A stretch of 64,000 nt of DNA from Liopterus haemorrhoidalis. Its lineage: Eukaryota; Arthropoda; Insecta; Coleoptera; Dytiscidae. Below are positions 33,131 to 43,630 of this stretch, piece after piece (within the stretch, counting starts at the first letter, position 1; each line of letters starts with the position of its first letter). The notes under the pieces were generated by a model, which saw only the letters and a program-made list of their open reading frames with translations, made no database searches and had not been told where the DNA came from. The stretch spans positions 48,064,509-48,128,508 of the forward strand of contig OZ020618.1 in NCBI GenBank assembly GCA_963971575.1. Direction: 5' to 3'. The position numbers and the translations under genes were made by a program.

Positions 33131-33430
33131 GCATGAAGATCTATTTAAAGACTACATCAAATTTTTAGATATGATGGTGACAAAAAATTTGGTACGAAAT
33201 AAAAATGTTGGCACCTTCTGCAGCACTATGTTGAGAAACTTCTTGTTAAACGACGAAACCAAAATTAATCTCTTCGGTTTTTGAGGCTAAAATTTATATT
33301 AGAAGTCCGTGCAATAAAGAGTATGTTCTTCGATACGAAAAAGTTACAAGGTGGTGGAGATATTACTCTGGAAGTGGTTTTGGAACAGCATGTAAAAAAT
33401 TCGAACAATAAACTTGAGAATATTCAGTCC
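33130..33430 (+). pseudogene. Possible Tc1-like transposase fragment
   Basis: The plus strand reads LLNDETKINLFG near 33250-33280, followed by EEY-like and KLQGGGDIT segments. Tc1 transposases have a DETKxxLFG...KHGGGSxMVWG order. The fragment has stops and frame changes, so this is a tentative call. Confidence 0.4.
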
Positions 33431-33494
33431 AAAACGAAACCTAGAAACTCAACAATGCACCATAGGATTAAATGCCAAATTCGACGTGTTATTC

Positions 33495-33897
33495 GCCGAG
33501 CTAAATAGCGGAATTATACAGTCTACTACAGGCCACCAAATTCATTAACGAAAAGCAAGAAAAGAAATTTATCATCTATACCGATAGTCTTAGTGCCATA
33601 CAAGAACAACACACCTATATTCAAGAAACACATTGATCCAAGAACTCCAGGATACAATTCACCAAGCCATCTGTAAAGATAAACAAATCACGATAATGTG
33701 GATACCCTCTCATGTCGATATAAACGGCAACGAAAAAGTGGATAACGAAGCAAAGGAAGCGATAAACCTACCAATAATCGATATATAATCATACCAATTT
33801 GCGACGTAAAGGTCAGATAAAAAGAAAAATCAGAAAATCCTGGAACAATCAAGGGCTAAATAACAACAAACTACGAGAAATAAAGGAAGACCACCAA
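33495..33897 (+). pseudogene. LINE RNase H domain fragment
   Basis: Plus-strand frames show IAELYSLLQATKFINEK (catalytic Glu in AEL), KKFIIYTDSLSAIQ (Asp in TDS), then in a shifted frame IMWIPSHVDINGNEKVDNEA, with the last Asp in EKVDNEAKE. A tail reads IKRKIRKSWNN. The order matches the RNase H domain of I-group LINEs. At least one frameshift after 33620 breaks it. Confidence 0.8.
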
Positions 33898-33949
33898 GTT
33901 CACCTTTTATTCAATAAAATATACATTCAATTATATACAAATATATACA

Positions 33950-34395
33950 AATATACATGATAAAGAAACTTTTATTATCGAATGTACTGTCCATTATTTT
34001 CTATCACTTTGGACAAACACTCAGGCAATTCATAATGCCATCTCTCCAGAAGGTTCCGTCTTTGCTATCGAAAAATCTGTCCAGGTGAATTTTGATATCG
34101 TCCACACATGCGAAACTTTTCCCGTTAAGGGAATTTTGTAGAAAGCAGAACAAATGGTAGTCGGATGGTGCGATGTTTGGACCATATGTTCCGATTACCA
34201 TTTGTTCCGCTCTCTACAAAATTCCCTTAACGGAAAAAATTTCGCATCTTTGGACGATATCAAAATTCACCTCTACAGATTTTGCCAGAGCAAAGACAGA
34301 ACCTTCTGGAGAGATAGCATTATGAAATTGAGCGTTTGTCTAAAGTGATAGAAAATAATAGACAGTACATTTGATAATAAAAGTTTTTTTTTAGA
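33950..34395. mobile_element. Two mariner 3' ends joined head to head
   Basis: The minus arm (about 33955-34200) and plus arm (about 34150-34390) both encode the C-terminus of a DD34D mariner transposase: SDYHLFxxLQNSLNGKxFA, DDIKIHL and DGTFWRDGIM-type segments. The junction near 34160-34190 lies just before SDYHLF, which carries the third Asp. The arms differ at several codons, so the inversion is old or joined two copies. A short ITR-like TTTTATTATCGAATGTACTG flanks each arm in inverted form. Confidence 0.85.
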
Positions 34396-35107
34396 ATGTA
34401 TATTCTATTTAATAAATGTGAAAAAAAAAAAAAATTAATGGACTTATGTAACAACCCAATATATGGTATAACTGAAGTATCTGGCAGAAAAGTAGGTTAT
34501 AATGCGCCTACTCATAGTATTGTCGTGCAGCAAAATGAACGCCGAGCTTCTTTGTCCGATAATTGGTATTTTTGTGCATATGCGGTTTAAAATTCAACAT
34601 TGCACTATATATAATAATTATTTATTTCAATGTTGTGAGAAAATTAAATCTAAACATGAAAATATTTACCAAATGTTATTTGAACAGAGTAAATTGAATT
34701 CTAGTTTTCCGTTGAACCAACTAAAATTATTCTATTTATTTTAATTTAATTCGTTCATTTATCGGATGAAAATGTATTTTATTTATTGGTGAATTACTCG
34801 TATTCGGAATATGTCGATAATTTAGTTCAGCAAGTGTCCGCTACACCCAACATCATTTTAATGAAAAATGTCAAATCTCTGTTCTAGCTGACGTTTTATA
34901 AATCCAAATTCTAAAATGTATGTACGGGTGGAGTAATATTTGCATCATGTTCACAGCATAACAAACTAAATTTGCGCTTAATTATTTGGTGTATATCAGG
35001 GGTACTTAACATTTTGGATGTGGTCAAGTTAATTTAAAATATTTGAAAACGTTTCGGGCTGTAGAATATATTTTAACCCAGTAATTTTAGCTATTATAAT
35101 GGTGATA
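34396..35107. other. Stretch without recognised genes
   Basis: CAGGGGTACTTAACATTTTG at 34998 resembles a hAT left end but no right end was found. Nothing else recognised. Confidence 0.45.
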
Positions 35108-35109
35108 TA

Positions 35110-35957
35110 CGAGGTCTGTTCAAAAAGTATCGCAAATTTTGAATTTCCGCGGGTTACGTATATTCGATTTTCGATTTTTTTGTGGCGTTATGTTGGTACT
35201 CATGTTTCTCACTTATGCTGACAAGTTCGGCCGTTTTGAATGTTCAGTTAATTTTTGACAGTTGCTTTGCTTGCACGTGTTTTGGCTCGTCTTCGATTTT
35301 TGCCTATACCAAAAAATGGATCAAAGAATCTGTATCAAATTTTGTGTAAAGTACCTTGGACCGAAGTAACGTTTATCGGTGATACAAAATGTTCTCAGAG
35401 GGCCGAGAAGATGTGAACGACGAAGAGCGCGCCGGACGCCCGAGCACGTCAACAACAGACGAAAACATTGATGAAGTGAAGAAAATAGTATTGGCCAATC
35501 GTCGAATCACCGTTAGAAAAGTTTCTGAGGACATAAACATATCGATTGGCTCGTGCCATTCGATTTTTACTAATGATTTGGGCATGAGACGGGTCGCACA
35601 TCGCACATCGTTGCTTGTGTGCGAATTTTGGCCAAAAACAACACACTCATAATGTCGCAGCCACCGTATTCCCCAGATCTGGCCCCATGTGACTTTTTCT
35701 TGTTCCCGAAACTGAAGAGGCCCATGAAAGGACGACGCTACGCTACGAGTGAGGAGATAAAGACGGCATCGAAGGAGGAGCTGAACAAGATCACAAAAAA
35801 TGATTTTTTCAAGTGCTTCGAGGATTGGAAAAAACGTTGGCACAAGTGTATAATATCTGGTGGGGATTACTTTGAAGGGGACAAAATAGATATTCATGAA
35901 TAAATAAATAATTTTTGAAAAAACACAAAATTCGCGATACTTTTTGAACAGACCGCG
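35110..35957 (+). mobile_element. Mariner deletion derivative, 848 bp
   Basis: The ends CGAGGTCTGTTCAAAAAGTA and inverted GCGATACTTTTTGAACAGAC are flanked by TA on both sides. A truncated start (MDQRICIKFC at 35316) and two overlapping frames remain. Confidence 0.92.
35389..35903 (+). pseudogene. Mariner transposase, internally deleted
   Basis: The N-terminal frame reads MFSEGREDVNDEERAGRPST, then the linker and the second helix-turn-helix (NISIGSCHSIFTNDLGMRRV). After a large deletion near 35610 the second frame gives QPPYSPDLAPCDFFLFPKLK and ends DWKKRWHKCIISGGDYFEGD. The first and second catalytic Asp are lost and only the third (CDFF) remains. The style matches the mariner group that includes SETMAR-like transposases. 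Confidence 0.9.
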
Positions 35958-35959
35958 TA

Positions 35960-36520
35960 CATATCATTCAAGACGAACTGCGGCCAAGAACGAGTTAAGT
36001 TCGTAAGTTGAGTACTGTATCTATTCCTTCTGGATTTTTATTCATCGTTGAGCTTCCTAAAGAAATAGATCCATCTAAATAGAGGAGATATATCCATATA
36101 CTGGGATCAAAATATTTTGGAGATCTCTGTATTAATCTAATTATTCCGATCGTGCTTCTAATAAATAATTATAATAATAGATTTCCAACACCTAAATAGT
36201 CATATAAGGGGCAAAGAAGGTGAGTTCTCCATTTCTAGACCACCGGTCATTGATATGAAAGCCACGTGGTCAGTGTGACCACGTGGTCACAATAACGGAA
36301 GATAAAAATCCGAAGGAGTTGCTTTTAAGTCAGTCCATTATTTATTTATATATTTATTTATTTATTTTTATTTATTTATTTTACAGTTTTTCAGGAAAGC
36401 CAACAGTAGACCCTATAACTGGCTTCCACGCATTATTGTAATTGTGTTACATATCTTACAATTTTTTTTTACATATTTGTACACATTAATTTAGATTAAT
36501 AACAATATTAAAAAAATATA
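35960..36520. other. Stretch with E-box palindrome and TTTA repeats
   Basis: See the palindrome at 36262-36286. A (TATT)n-rich run lies at about 36340-36385. No genes recognised. Confidence 0.5.
36262..36286. promoter_or_regulatory. Palindrome with two CACGTG boxes
   Basis: CCACGTGGTCA and TGACCACGTGG are perfect reverse complements separated by GTG. Each arm has one CACGTG, the consensus E-box bound by bHLH proteins such as Myc/Max or USF. Function is not shown and a chance or transposon-end origin is possible. Confidence 0.4.
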
Positions 36521-36559
36521 TATTTTGTTTTTAAATTGTTGCAAGGATAAGCTAAATAA

Positions 36560-36945
36560 GTCTAAATGTAGAAAATTATTATTGAATATTAATAGACAAG
36601 TATGGTTTCAACATGATGACGCACAAGTCCATTATTCTAAAATAGTTAAAGAATATTTACATAGAATTTTCCAAAATAGCTGGATTGGAAGAGGAGAGTC
36701 GATGAATTGGCCAACGAGAACTCCGGATTTGGCACCCAATGATTTTTTTATTGGGGATATTTAAAGGCCGAAGTATATAATGGAGAACTTAGGGATGTTG
36801 CTGAACTGCAAAACAAAATTGTTCAAGCATCCAACAATATACCTCAAGAGCAATTGCTGAATGTTTTGAATCATTTTTATGATCGCTTAACATTTTGTAT
36901 GCAAGTAAACGGAGAAACTTTTGAACATTTATTATAAGTTTTTAT
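36560..36945 (+). pseudogene. DD41D transposase C-terminal fragment, second family
   Basis: The frame reads QVWFQHDDAQVHYSKIVKEY, then RGESMNWPTRTPDLAPNDFF, with a frameshift at about 36750 in the FFLWGYLK motif. It continues AEVYNGELRDVAELQNKIVQ to NHFYDRLTFCMQVNG and a stop at about 36938. I count 41 residues between Asp of QHDD and Asp of PNDFF. The sequence is far from the other DD41D families in the window. N-terminal half and both ends are missing or unrecognised. Confidence 0.8.
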
Positions 36946-38014
36946 TAGGTATTTATTTATTATTATTTTTTTATTTGTATTTTCAATAAAATATTTTGAT
37001 TTTGCTAGTAAATATGGTTTTTACTATATTGCAAATGAAAATGAACACGATTTATATTGCTGTCAAAAACTTTATCCATTGTAATGACATAATACATGTT
37101 GCAGTAAAAAATAAATTCACTGTATAAAGTTACGTTTTATTCATTTACAATATTGTAAAAAGGTAAAAACTATAACGAACTTAAAAAATGTTTATTTATG
37201 ACAAAGATTGATGTATCAAAAACAAAGTTGCGTAAAAGACGTTTCATCTTTAGAAGCACGAACTGTTATGAAATGAGTAAATATGTATGAGAAAACCAAC
37301 CTCATTCAAAATTTCACACACGTTTTCACGAAGGTGTTAATTTCTCACCATCAACCTTCAACCCTTTGTGAGTTTGTCTTCAGAGGACACAAACAAAATT
37401 TGTAATGCCACAAAAACTTAAGGTAGCTACATCTTTGTAAGGCTCCAAGAATAATATGATTTAATTATGCAAATAACTTCTTGGCGAAGAAATTTGTATG
37501 GAATTTGTCACGAACTAGCTTCGAGCTTTTTCTAACAAGTGTTAATTGGTCGATTGAAATAAAAAGTAGTTAAGGGACTTAAAATTGTTCACTACAAATA
37601 TATTCAGGAAAGTTAAAGTTAGAGGAAGAATATTGGAGATGCACTTAGTGGGTAAAACAAGGTAATTAATTTTCACAGACAGAATTAATTAAGAAATAAA
37701 TTCAAATATACAGATTTTACTATTTACAAAACAATTCTGTTTTGTAACAAACAATTGTGTAGTTATTACGTTCCGATTAACGTATATTAACGTAGTTAAA
37801 GAAATAAATAATCTGAAAATATCAAAATCGATTGCAAGAGTTTTTGGTATCATTAGAAGCTGCTATGGATTACGGCTCTGTACCGATTCTGTATCCATAA
37901 AACATGTTTTTTCTAGTAAATAATCATTATCCAATGGTTGAACAGTTCTATACGTCTCCTGTATAATTTGAAAAATCCTACGCGATCCCCTTCTTAGACG
38001 AGGGTTACCTTTGA
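36946..38014. other. Stretch without recognised genes
   Basis: Nothing recognised. Confidence 0.5.
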
Positions 38015-38577
38015 TGTTTTTACAAAGAACCACTAGATGGCATATTGAAATGTATCGTTACTATATTCGTAAAATTTTACATTTGTTATTGTGAAATCAG
38101 TGGCAGCTTATAAATTGACCGAGTAGTTTGTTGGAAAAAAATGGATATTACTAAAAGTTTTCGTTGGATGATTTTTTACGATTTTAGTAAAGGCCTAACT
38201 CAACAACAATGCATAGATTCGCTGCGTTCAACTTTTGGTAATTAATAATCATCAGAAAAGACTGTTTACAATTGGTTTGCAGAATTTCGTCGAGGTCGTG
38301 CGTCCGTCAGTGATGAATTTCGTGAAGGTCGACCAAAATCGGTTGTGATTCAAAAAAACATCGATGCTGTGCGCAAAATGATTGGAGAAGATCGGTATGT
38401 GACGAACCGTGAGATAGAGGCATCCTTTTGTAAATCGCAGACTGCAATACATTCGATTTTGCATGAACATATAGCTGTGAAAAAGATCTGTTCCCGATGG
38501 ATTCCGCATAATTTGACCGAAGCTCTAAAAAGGCTCGTGTTGATTGGTGTAAGGGAATGCTAAAAAAAAATTACTTG
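38015..38577 (+). pseudogene. Mariner (MDIT family), N-terminal half
   Basis: The frame starts at 38141: MDITKSFRWMIFYDFSKGLT, then QQQCIDSLRSTFGN, two stops, and SSEKTVYNWFAEFRRGRASV. It goes on through REGRPKS and SQTAIHSILHEHIAVKK to RWIPHNLTEA. This covers both helix-turn-helix motifs and the WVPHxL-type motif. It ends by frameshift just before the catalytic part. Stops near 38240 and the cut at 38577 show that it is dead. The LTR-like block starts just beyond. Confidence 0.88.
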
Positions 38578-38598
38578 ACTTTGCCAACCTAAAGGCTG

Positions 38599-39250
38599 TG
38601 TAGGTCAAGGTTGCTGACGTACGGTTTTGGGAATTAAAGAATGTGCAGGCTGTTGCGTGTTTGCCAACATAAGTGTTCAACTGCATTCTAATGTGTTCAT
38701 AAATATTATTCAATTGTGATGACTATGGTCTTTAATTTCTGCCAACAATTACACAAATGAATAATGTTTCCAAAACAATTAAGGTAGGACTTGACGTCAT
38801 AGTGTCCTGGTTAACAGTTATAAAATGGTCTTAGGGAATATAGAGTCAGGGTAGTCAAGTAGTAGTCATTCTTGTGACCAGTCATCAGTCCGAATCACGC
38901 TACCCAAGGACCAGCCCAGCTGTTGAAGTGGCCAACACGAGATGTGAGTGTTGTCTACAGGGCTTCTCCACGTGTTCGCCTCGTGCGGATACCTGGGGTG
39001 GTTCGACCGATCCTGGAGAAGCCGGGGCAAGAACGAGACTAACATCAGCTTCTAAACGGACAACACCAGTAGCCATTTTGACCAACAATTCGCTGATGGG
39101 CGTGAAAAAGATGTTAAGTCTTATCTTTTTACATATGATTTATATCCATTTTCGCCCCCATCAGCCAATTGTATTCTGATGTAAATTAATATTATATAAT
39201 AAATTTTGTAGAAAAGATTCCGTTCTTGACTTCACCCCGTGTCAAGTATG
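38599..39250 (+). mobile_element. LTR-like block A
   Basis: It starts TGTAGGTCAAGGTTGCTGA. Inside are TTATAAAATGG (38819), a GC-richer stretch with GGTTCGACCGATCCTGG (39000), and AATAAATT near 39200. It is followed by TGGTGGAGGCGCCGG (39249), which looks like a tRNA primer-binding site because it starts TGG. Block B (45120-45589, minus strand) has the same order and matching patches (TGTAcaTCAAtGTTGCTGA, GGTTCGACCGGTCCT). Two related copies with promoter, poly-A signal and a PBS-like motif suggest LTRs. The element type is not known. Confidence 0.5.
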
Positions 39251-39293
39251 GTGGAGGCGCCGGGTAGGCCGGGGAGGCCAAAAAACCCTTATA

Positions 39294-39857
39294 ATGGGTG
39301 TTTTTTTTAGAGGTATAGAACTTTAAATTGCAATAAAACAACGATGGATTATTCGATTGACATGAATTTTTTTTTATTCGAAAGATAATCTTGTGGCATT
39401 ACATTTTAAATATGATTTCTGGCATATGACCGCCACGGCTGGCTCGGATGTAGTCCAATCTGGACGTCCAATTTTCGATGACTTTTTCCAACATTTGTGG
39501 CCGTATATCGGCAATAACACGGCGAATGTTGTCTTCCAAATGGTCAAGCGTTTGTGGCTTATCCGCATAGACCAATGACTTTACATAGCCCCACAGAAAG
39601 TAGTCCAGCGGTGTTAAATCACAAGATCTTGGAGGCCAATTCACAGGTCCAAAACGTGAAATTAGGCGGTCACCAAACGTGTCTTTCAATAAATCGATTG
39701 TGGCACGAGCTGTGTGACATGTTGCGCCGTCTTGTTGGTATGATTTAATGTAATGCCACAAGATTATCTTTCGAATAAAAAAAATTCATGTCAATCGAAT
39801 AATCCATCGTTGTTTTATTGCAATTTAAAGTTCTATACCTCTAAAAAAAACACCCTT
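39294..39857 (-). mobile_element. DD41D mariner deletion derivative 1 (564 bp)
   Basis: TA-flanked element with ends ATGGGTGTTTTTTTTAGAGG and inverted CCTCTAAAAAAAACACCC. The inverted repeats are unusually long, about 110 bp, reaching CATTACAT inside. It is inserted in a (CTGT)n fragment whose halves are at 39276-39293 and 39858-39895. A second copy at 42281-42845 is almost identical. Confidence 0.93.
39399..39746 (-). pseudogene. DD41D transposase C-terminal remnant 1
   Basis: The open frame gives YQQDGATCHTARATIDLLKD, then FGPVNWPPRSCDLTPLDYFL and WGYVKSLVYADK, and ends GGHMPEIIFKM. I count 41 residues between Asp of QQDGA and Asp of PLDYF. The first ~15 codons upstream lie in the terminal repeat, so the apparent start is not the real one. 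The first catalytic Asp and the DNA-binding part are missing. Confidence 0.9.
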
Positions 39858-40796
39858 TAGTATCACCCATGTGTCTGTCTGTCTCTCTGAAACATTTGTG
39901 AATTAAAAACTAAATAATAAAATTTCCAAATAAGTAAAATAAAGCTGTTTAAACTTGTTTTGTTATATTTAACTATAACCCGAGATAAACTCTAGCTTAA
40001 GTTTAACAATTTATATTGTGGCGCTTAAGACAATCCATATAAATTAGTAGCAGTTTGTTTGAATCGAATTTGTAATCTGATCCTCCTTGCCGACTAAACC
40101 AATATGTTTCAACGCCACCAACTAACCTGTGGATACTTGTTGAAACAACTGAATAAGTTTCAAAAGTAAAAGTGGAAATTCTTCTTGAATATTTAATTTT
40201 TTTCTTACTACACGACGTGAATCGACAATTTAAACGTTTACTAAAAACCTATTTACATTTTTACGAGTCTATGGTTCATGAGAATTGGGTAATACTATTT
40301 TATTCCATTAACTTGTTACTCTTAGTTGCCGTGGATTCGTGGTAAAACTGTTGTGTATGGAGCAGTAGGATGCAGGATTAAATCCCAGACACCACTAAGT
40401 TGATTTTTGGTCTTAAGCAAATTTTCTTAAGTCGCAAGTAATTTGTTTCAGATTTTCTACCAGCTAGTCTTCTGCAACATGCAATAGCAAGCGCGGACAC
40501 TAGCAAGCCCAGGATGAAGTAAAATTTGGAGTCCCTTCAAAAATATGTAATAATTTTTTACATCTTTAAGTAACAAAATATAAAGAATAACACTTCTCGA
40601 ATATGCCAAAAGACAATGAAAAGTTTTTGCAAAATTATGGCAGACAAAATCGTTTATTTATATCTTTATGGTAAATAATGTTATTTTTTCTTGAATATAT
40701 ATGTTCTGAACGAAATAAAATCACTTTTTCATAATAATTATTTATAGTATGCGAAATGACCTATTTCTTGAGATTATGGAGAACTAAGCAGAAAAT
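39858..40796. other. (CTGT)n remnant and non-coding stretch
   Basis: 39858-39895 is the right half of a (CTGT)n family fragment (CACCCATGTGTCTGTCTGTC). The rest has no recognised feature. Confidence 0.5.
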
Positions 40797-41544
40797 TCTT
40801 TTTTAGGGTTTTGTAGGTATAACCACCAAAAAACACTCATAACGTCACTCATGTGTCTGTCTGTCTGTACGGTAGAAACTGTTGCGAAACGGCTGAATAA
40901 AGAAAGTTCAAATTTGGCGTGCTTATGCTCTTTGACTCTCATATAGGAGAATTCAAAAAAGACATAATGGAATAGACGTAAACAAATATGTATTTAATAT
41001 TTATTTTTTTTAAATTTTGAGTGAGGCATCAAATGAAACCTCTTAAGGCGTAAACAAGCAAATTTGTGTTTTTGAAAAATCCTTTATTTTATGGGATTTT
41101 CGCCAAAAGTGTGTCAAAAAACTTTTGTCCACCACCCTATCTCCCAGAGAGGTTGATCAAAAAATCTGAAAAAAACTCCATAATATACATTGATGAGAAC
41201 CGGAATAATTCACCAGGATTTTTTGATGAGATTAGTTTTTCGTAAAATATCGTTTTTTGTGTCGTTGAAAATATAATTATTTAAAAAAAAAATATTGTGT
41301 GACATCAAAAGAAAACTCTTAAGACGTAGATTAAGGAAAAAAAGTAGTTTTTAATTTTATTATTTTTTTATTTTAATACAATTTTTTTCCAAAAATGTAC
41401 TTAAAAATTAATTCTTCTGCACCCTTGCAGAGGGGTTAAACTAAAGATCTGAATAAATTCTAAGTAATGTTCATTGATCTAAACCGGAAACATGCCAGAA
41501 GAGTTTTAGATCAAATTTCGTTTTTGGAAAATTTTGCAGTTTTA

Positions 41545-41678
41545 GGGCTGGTTTTTAAGCTTAGTAAACTGTAAGCAAATGGTCAACTACGGTTACAATA
41601 TAACAATCCCATAAGTAACCATAGCAACCGTTTTCTAACTATTTGGTTGTAGTTAACTAAGCTTTTAGAAACCGGCCC
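41545..41678. mobile_element. PIF/Harbinger-like MITE, 134 bp
   Basis: The ends GGGCTGGTTTTTAAGCTTAG and inverted CTAAGCTTTTAGAAACCGGCCC are each flanked by TTA (41542-41544 and 41679-41681), the 3-bp duplication typical of PIF/Harbinger. Confidence 0.8.
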
Positions 41679-41764
41679 TTAATGTTATTGACAAAATGTA
41701 TTATGGTAGAATTAGGAAATAATTTCATTCAGCTTTTTGGACAAGAAGCGTTTATTTTAAACAA

Positions 41765-41805
41765 CACAACGTTTCACCAACCACATTGTTGGCTTCTTCA
41801 GGTGC
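41765..41805 (-). ncRNA. Hammerhead-like core, left arm
   Basis: On the minus strand: CTGAAGA (41801-41795), stem GCCAAC...GTTGGT, then GAAAC (41775-41771). This matches the CUGANGA-stem II-GAAA core of hammerhead ribozymes. Stems I and III and the cleavage NUH are not resolved, so activity is unproven. Confidence 0.35.
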
Positions 41806-42280
41806 TATAACAATAACATAACAATAAAGTAACAATCTTATATAGTTATAAATTAATTTACTTATGTTAGTTAAACGTAACTCTAACAACATGTACATCA
41901 GTCATTTCCAAGGATGGTGAAATTGCATTTTATGATTTTACGAAATGATTATTGCATCATGTTGTACAGGGGTCAACTTTGCGATTTGAGCGTACCAGGT
42001 TGTCAGGGAGGATAGTGTGACTGCCTGTCATATTGATGCGGTAGTCAGTCTTACTATCATTCATAAATGTTTGAATTTTTGTTAATCTTTGATATTATTA
42101 TATTTATCTCTAGTCTCGTTGTTCGAAATGTAAAATTTAACTAACAGTCACTACCTTTGGTTATTATAGTATAATACTTAAATTTAATTTCTATTTTTCC
42201 TATTTTCTGTATTCTTCAAGTATAAAATATTTTGTCAATGCTATTCTGCAATTTCACCATCGTTGGAGATGACTGATGTA

Positions 42281-42845
42281 ATGGGTGTTTTTTTTAGAGG
42301 TATAGAACTTTAAATTGCAATAAAACAACGATGGATTATTCGATTGACATGAATTTTTTTTTATTCGAAAGATAATCTTGTGGCATTACATTTTAAATAT
42401 GATTTCTGGCATATGACCGCCACGGCTGGCTCGGATGTAGTCCAATCTGGACGTCCAATTTTCGATAACTTTTTCCAACATTTGTGGCCGTATATCGGCA
42501 ATAACACGGCGAATGTTGTCTTCCAAATGGTCAAGCGTTTGTGGCTTATCCGCATAGACCAATGACTTTACATAGCCCCACAGAAAGTAGTCCAGCGGTG
42601 TTAAATCACAAGATCTTGGAGGCCAATTCACAGGTCCAAAACGTGAAATTAGGCGGTCACCAAACGTGTCTTTCAATAAATCGATTGTGGCACGAGCTGT
42701 GTGACATGTTGCGCCGTCTTGTTGGTATGATTTAATGTAATGCAACAAGATTATCTTTCGAATAAAAAAAAATTCATGTCAATCGAATAATCCATCGTTG
42801 TTTTATTGCAATTTAAAGTTCTATACCTCTAAAAAAAACACCCTT
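42281..42845 (-). mobile_element. DD41D mariner deletion derivative 2 (565 bp)
   Basis: Same structure and nearly the same sequence as 39294-39857: ends ATGGGTGTTTTTTTTAGAGG, ~110-bp inverted repeats and TA on both sides. The uninterrupted target can be seen in the left arm of the host element (inverted GATGTACATGTTG at about 41890), so the TA duplication is certain. Confidence 0.95.
42386..42733 (-). pseudogene. DD41D transposase C-terminal remnant 2
   Basis: Identical over nearly all residues to the remnant at 39399-39746 (QQDGATCHTARAT, WPPRSCDLTPLDYFLWGY). Both copies share the same internal deletion, so they were copied from one deleted parent rather than deleted independently. Confidence 0.9.
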
Positions 42846-42940
42846 TACATGTTGTGATGTACATGAGTGACGTTTAACTAACATAGGTAAATTAATTTAT
42901 AATTATATAAGATTGTTACTTTACTGTTATGTTATTGTTA

Positions 42941-42985
42941 TAGCACCTGAAGAAGCCAACAATGTTGTTGGTGAAACGTTGTGTT
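42941..42985 (+). ncRNA. Hammerhead-like core, right arm
   Basis: CTGAAGA (42947-42953), stem GCCAAC...GTTGGT, GAAAC (42973-42977). Compared with the left arm only the stem II loop differs (TGTTG against TGTGG). Penelope-like and other retroelements are known to carry such motifs. Confidence 0.35.
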
Positions 42986-43487
42986 GTTTAAAATAAACGC
43001 TTCTTGTCCAAAAAGCTGAATGAAATTATTTCCTAATTCTACCATTATACAAATTGGACGTTAAATAACTATTCTACTAAAATGTATTATTTTTTTAATT
43101 CATAGCTAAATTATGGCTAATAATGTTATGTTACAGCTGAGAATTGAGTTCATGTGTCTGAAGTGTAATCTATAGTATTTAGTGTAGAATTGTTTCAGTG
43201 TAATGAAGACTTGAATATGAAGAAAATAAAAAAAAAAATCGCTGGAATTTTTTCATTTAAATTTTATTGGTCCGAATTTATTGTAATTTTTTAAAATTTT
43301 GTTTAAAAAATTTAATGTAAGCTCTTAGTATTCAAACAACAAATAAAATCGAGCATGAAAAATTGTTTATTTTGATGTGATTATAAAAATATATTCTTAG
43401 ACATCCAGTATTCTATTGGCTTCTTATACTTATTAAATACTACCTTATAAAACCCTGAAATGTGTGAAAAATTACACTTCACATATT

Positions 43488-43630
43488 AGAACAGAGCGGC
43501 CTAACGGCTGCTCTATTCTACCTAGTCTTTCCTTTTCTCCATGGATATGCAATCTTCCTTCCCAATTCTTCTTTGCCATTCTGTACTCATTAATCCCCAT
43601 AACATGTCCTAACATTTCGGGTTACAGGAA
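43488..43630 (-). pseudogene. RTE-like LINE C-terminal fragment (short)
   Basis: The minus strand reads MLGHVMGINEYRMAKKNWEG followed by RLHIHGEK. This resembles the GHVMRMxExRxPKxxxE segment at RTE C-termini. It abuts the end of (CTGT)n copy C. Confidence 0.5.

Larger units (their letters stand above)
41701..43047. mobile_element. Long-inverted-repeat element with hammerhead-like motifs
   Basis: TTATGGTAGAATTAGGAAAT at 41701 and its inverted match ending at 43047 start arms of about 230 bp (to about 41930 and from about 42860 plus 42245-42280). TA flanks both sides. The right arm is split by a DD41D mariner (42281-42845). Without it the element is about 780 bp. Each arm holds CTGAAGA...GAAAC around a 6-bp stem. 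No protein is encoded. A related piece is at 17963-18420. Confidence 0.8.
40797..43487 (+). mobile_element. (CTGT)n family element, copy C, interrupted
   Basis: It begins TTTTTTAGGGTTTTGTAGGT (40801), has CTGTCTGTCTGT at about 40856 and the conserved body to 41541. It resumes at 41682-41700 and 43048-43487, and ends with inverted CCCTGAAATGTGTGAA and TTACACTTCACAT. It carries the MITE at 41545-41678 and the long-inverted-repeat element at 41701-43047. The last ~95 bp match the left end of copy A in inverted form. Confidence 0.6.

Noticed and set aside
34998..36000. Larger hAT element around the 35110 mariner
   Set aside because: A CAGGGGTACTTAAC end on the left has no convincing inverted partner near 36000.
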